A stretch of DNA of 22,500 nt from Cristatella mucedo. Lineage: Eukaryota; Bryozoa; Phylactolaemata; Cristatellidae. The stretch spans positions 4,710,001 to 4,732,500 of the forward strand of contig WPIO01000013.1 in assembly GCA_009760855.2 (NCBI GenBank), given 5' to 3'. The notes below the pieces were generated by a model. The model ran no database searches. It saw nothing but the letters and a program-made list of their open reading frames with translations, and was not told where the DNA came from. The position numbers and the translations under genes were made by a program. Shown here one piece after another: positions 22,125-22,500 of this stretch (its first letter is position 1; every line of letters begins with the position of its first letter).

Positions 22125-22251
22125 GGATCGCTGCTGCGCCCACGCAGCCGCCGCTCCTGCGGTGTCTGCGCTCGTCGCTAAGGACGCAGGCGTTCTTAGC
22201 TGCTACTGCGCGCTCGCTCGCTATGCGCGATTCCAGTAGGGACCTAGCGGA

Positions 22252-22335
22252 GATAATGATAGTAATAATAATGCACTTGATAAAGCGCCTTCAGAGAACT
22301 CAATTTCTTTCTAGGTGCTTTACATTTATATAATC
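22252..22335 (-). mobile_element. SINE family 1, 3' fragment with AAT tail
   Basis: On the minus strand the fragment reads AAAGCACCTAGAAAGAAATT, then GAGTTCTCTGAAGGCGCTTTA, then an (ATT)n-type tail. It belongs to the older GAGTTCTCTGA subtype, like 890-974 and 22398-22484. Confidence 0.6.
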
Positions 22336-22397
22336 ATTGATCTCAAGACATTGCGTCACTAAAATTGATCAAACACGCAAGTCTAGCCCGGTATATA

Positions 22398-22484
22398 CAA
22401 TAATAATTATAATAATCCATTTGATATAGCACCCTCAGAGAACCCAATCTCTTTTTGATATTGCACACTCAGAGAACTCAATCA
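22398..22484 (-). mobile_element. SINE family 1, two 3' fragments in tandem
   Basis: The reverse-strand 3' module occurs twice in a row: ATAGCACCCTCAGAGAACCC at about 22427 and ATTGCACACTCAGAGAACTC at about 22459, preceded by an AAT-rich tail. The second copy runs towards the window edge. Confidence 0.55.
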
Positions 22485-22500
22485 ACTTCTCGCCGACCTG

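Overview
The window looks like nuclear DNA of a multicellular animal, most likely an invertebrate; I cannot assign a phylum. The reasons are GT-AG introns up to about 8.8 kb with matching phases, long dinucleotide microsatellites, and many copies of a tRNA-derived SINE on both strands. Nothing prokaryotic was seen: no operons, no ribosome-binding sites, no dense coding.

The one gene I can name with confidence is on the + strand. Five exons (7255-7421, 7877-7990, 16769-16874, 20505-20646, 21029-21141) join in one frame and encode about 214 residues of a cGMP-dependent protein kinase, closest to type I (PRKG1 / foraging / EGL-4). They cover all of cyclic-nucleotide-binding domain A and the first part of domain B. 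The N-terminal dimerisation and autoinhibitory region should lie upstream of 7255 and was not found. The kinase domain should lie to the right of the window. The four complete introns are about 0.46, 8.8, 3.6 and 0.38 kb.

Layout: 1-7254 is upstream intron or flank, with SINE fragments, a GA tract (3248-3359), a TG tract (5225-5314), an imperfect GA tract (5847-6145), and an old dispersed repeat (6693-7118) split by a younger tRNA-derived element. 7255-7990 holds the first two exons. 7991-16768 is one large intron with TA/TG/CG microsatellites, a cluster of SINE copies (11.8-13.0 kb) and a diverged duplicated repeat (15.4-16.65 kb). 16769-16874 is the small exon that completes domain A. 16875-20504 is an intron whose right half is very CpG-rich. 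20505-21141 holds the domain B exons. The right end is a 360-bp CT tract and SINE fragments.

The most interesting point is inside the last large intron. A CpG-rich block with TATA-like sites leads into an ATG in good context at 19893. The open frame ends at a duplicated candidate splice donor in the loop of a perfect 12-bp hairpin (20344-20382). Either donor is in phase 2 and would join in frame to the domain B exon at 20505. This suggests, without proving, an internal promoter for a shorter kinase isoform that lacks domain A.
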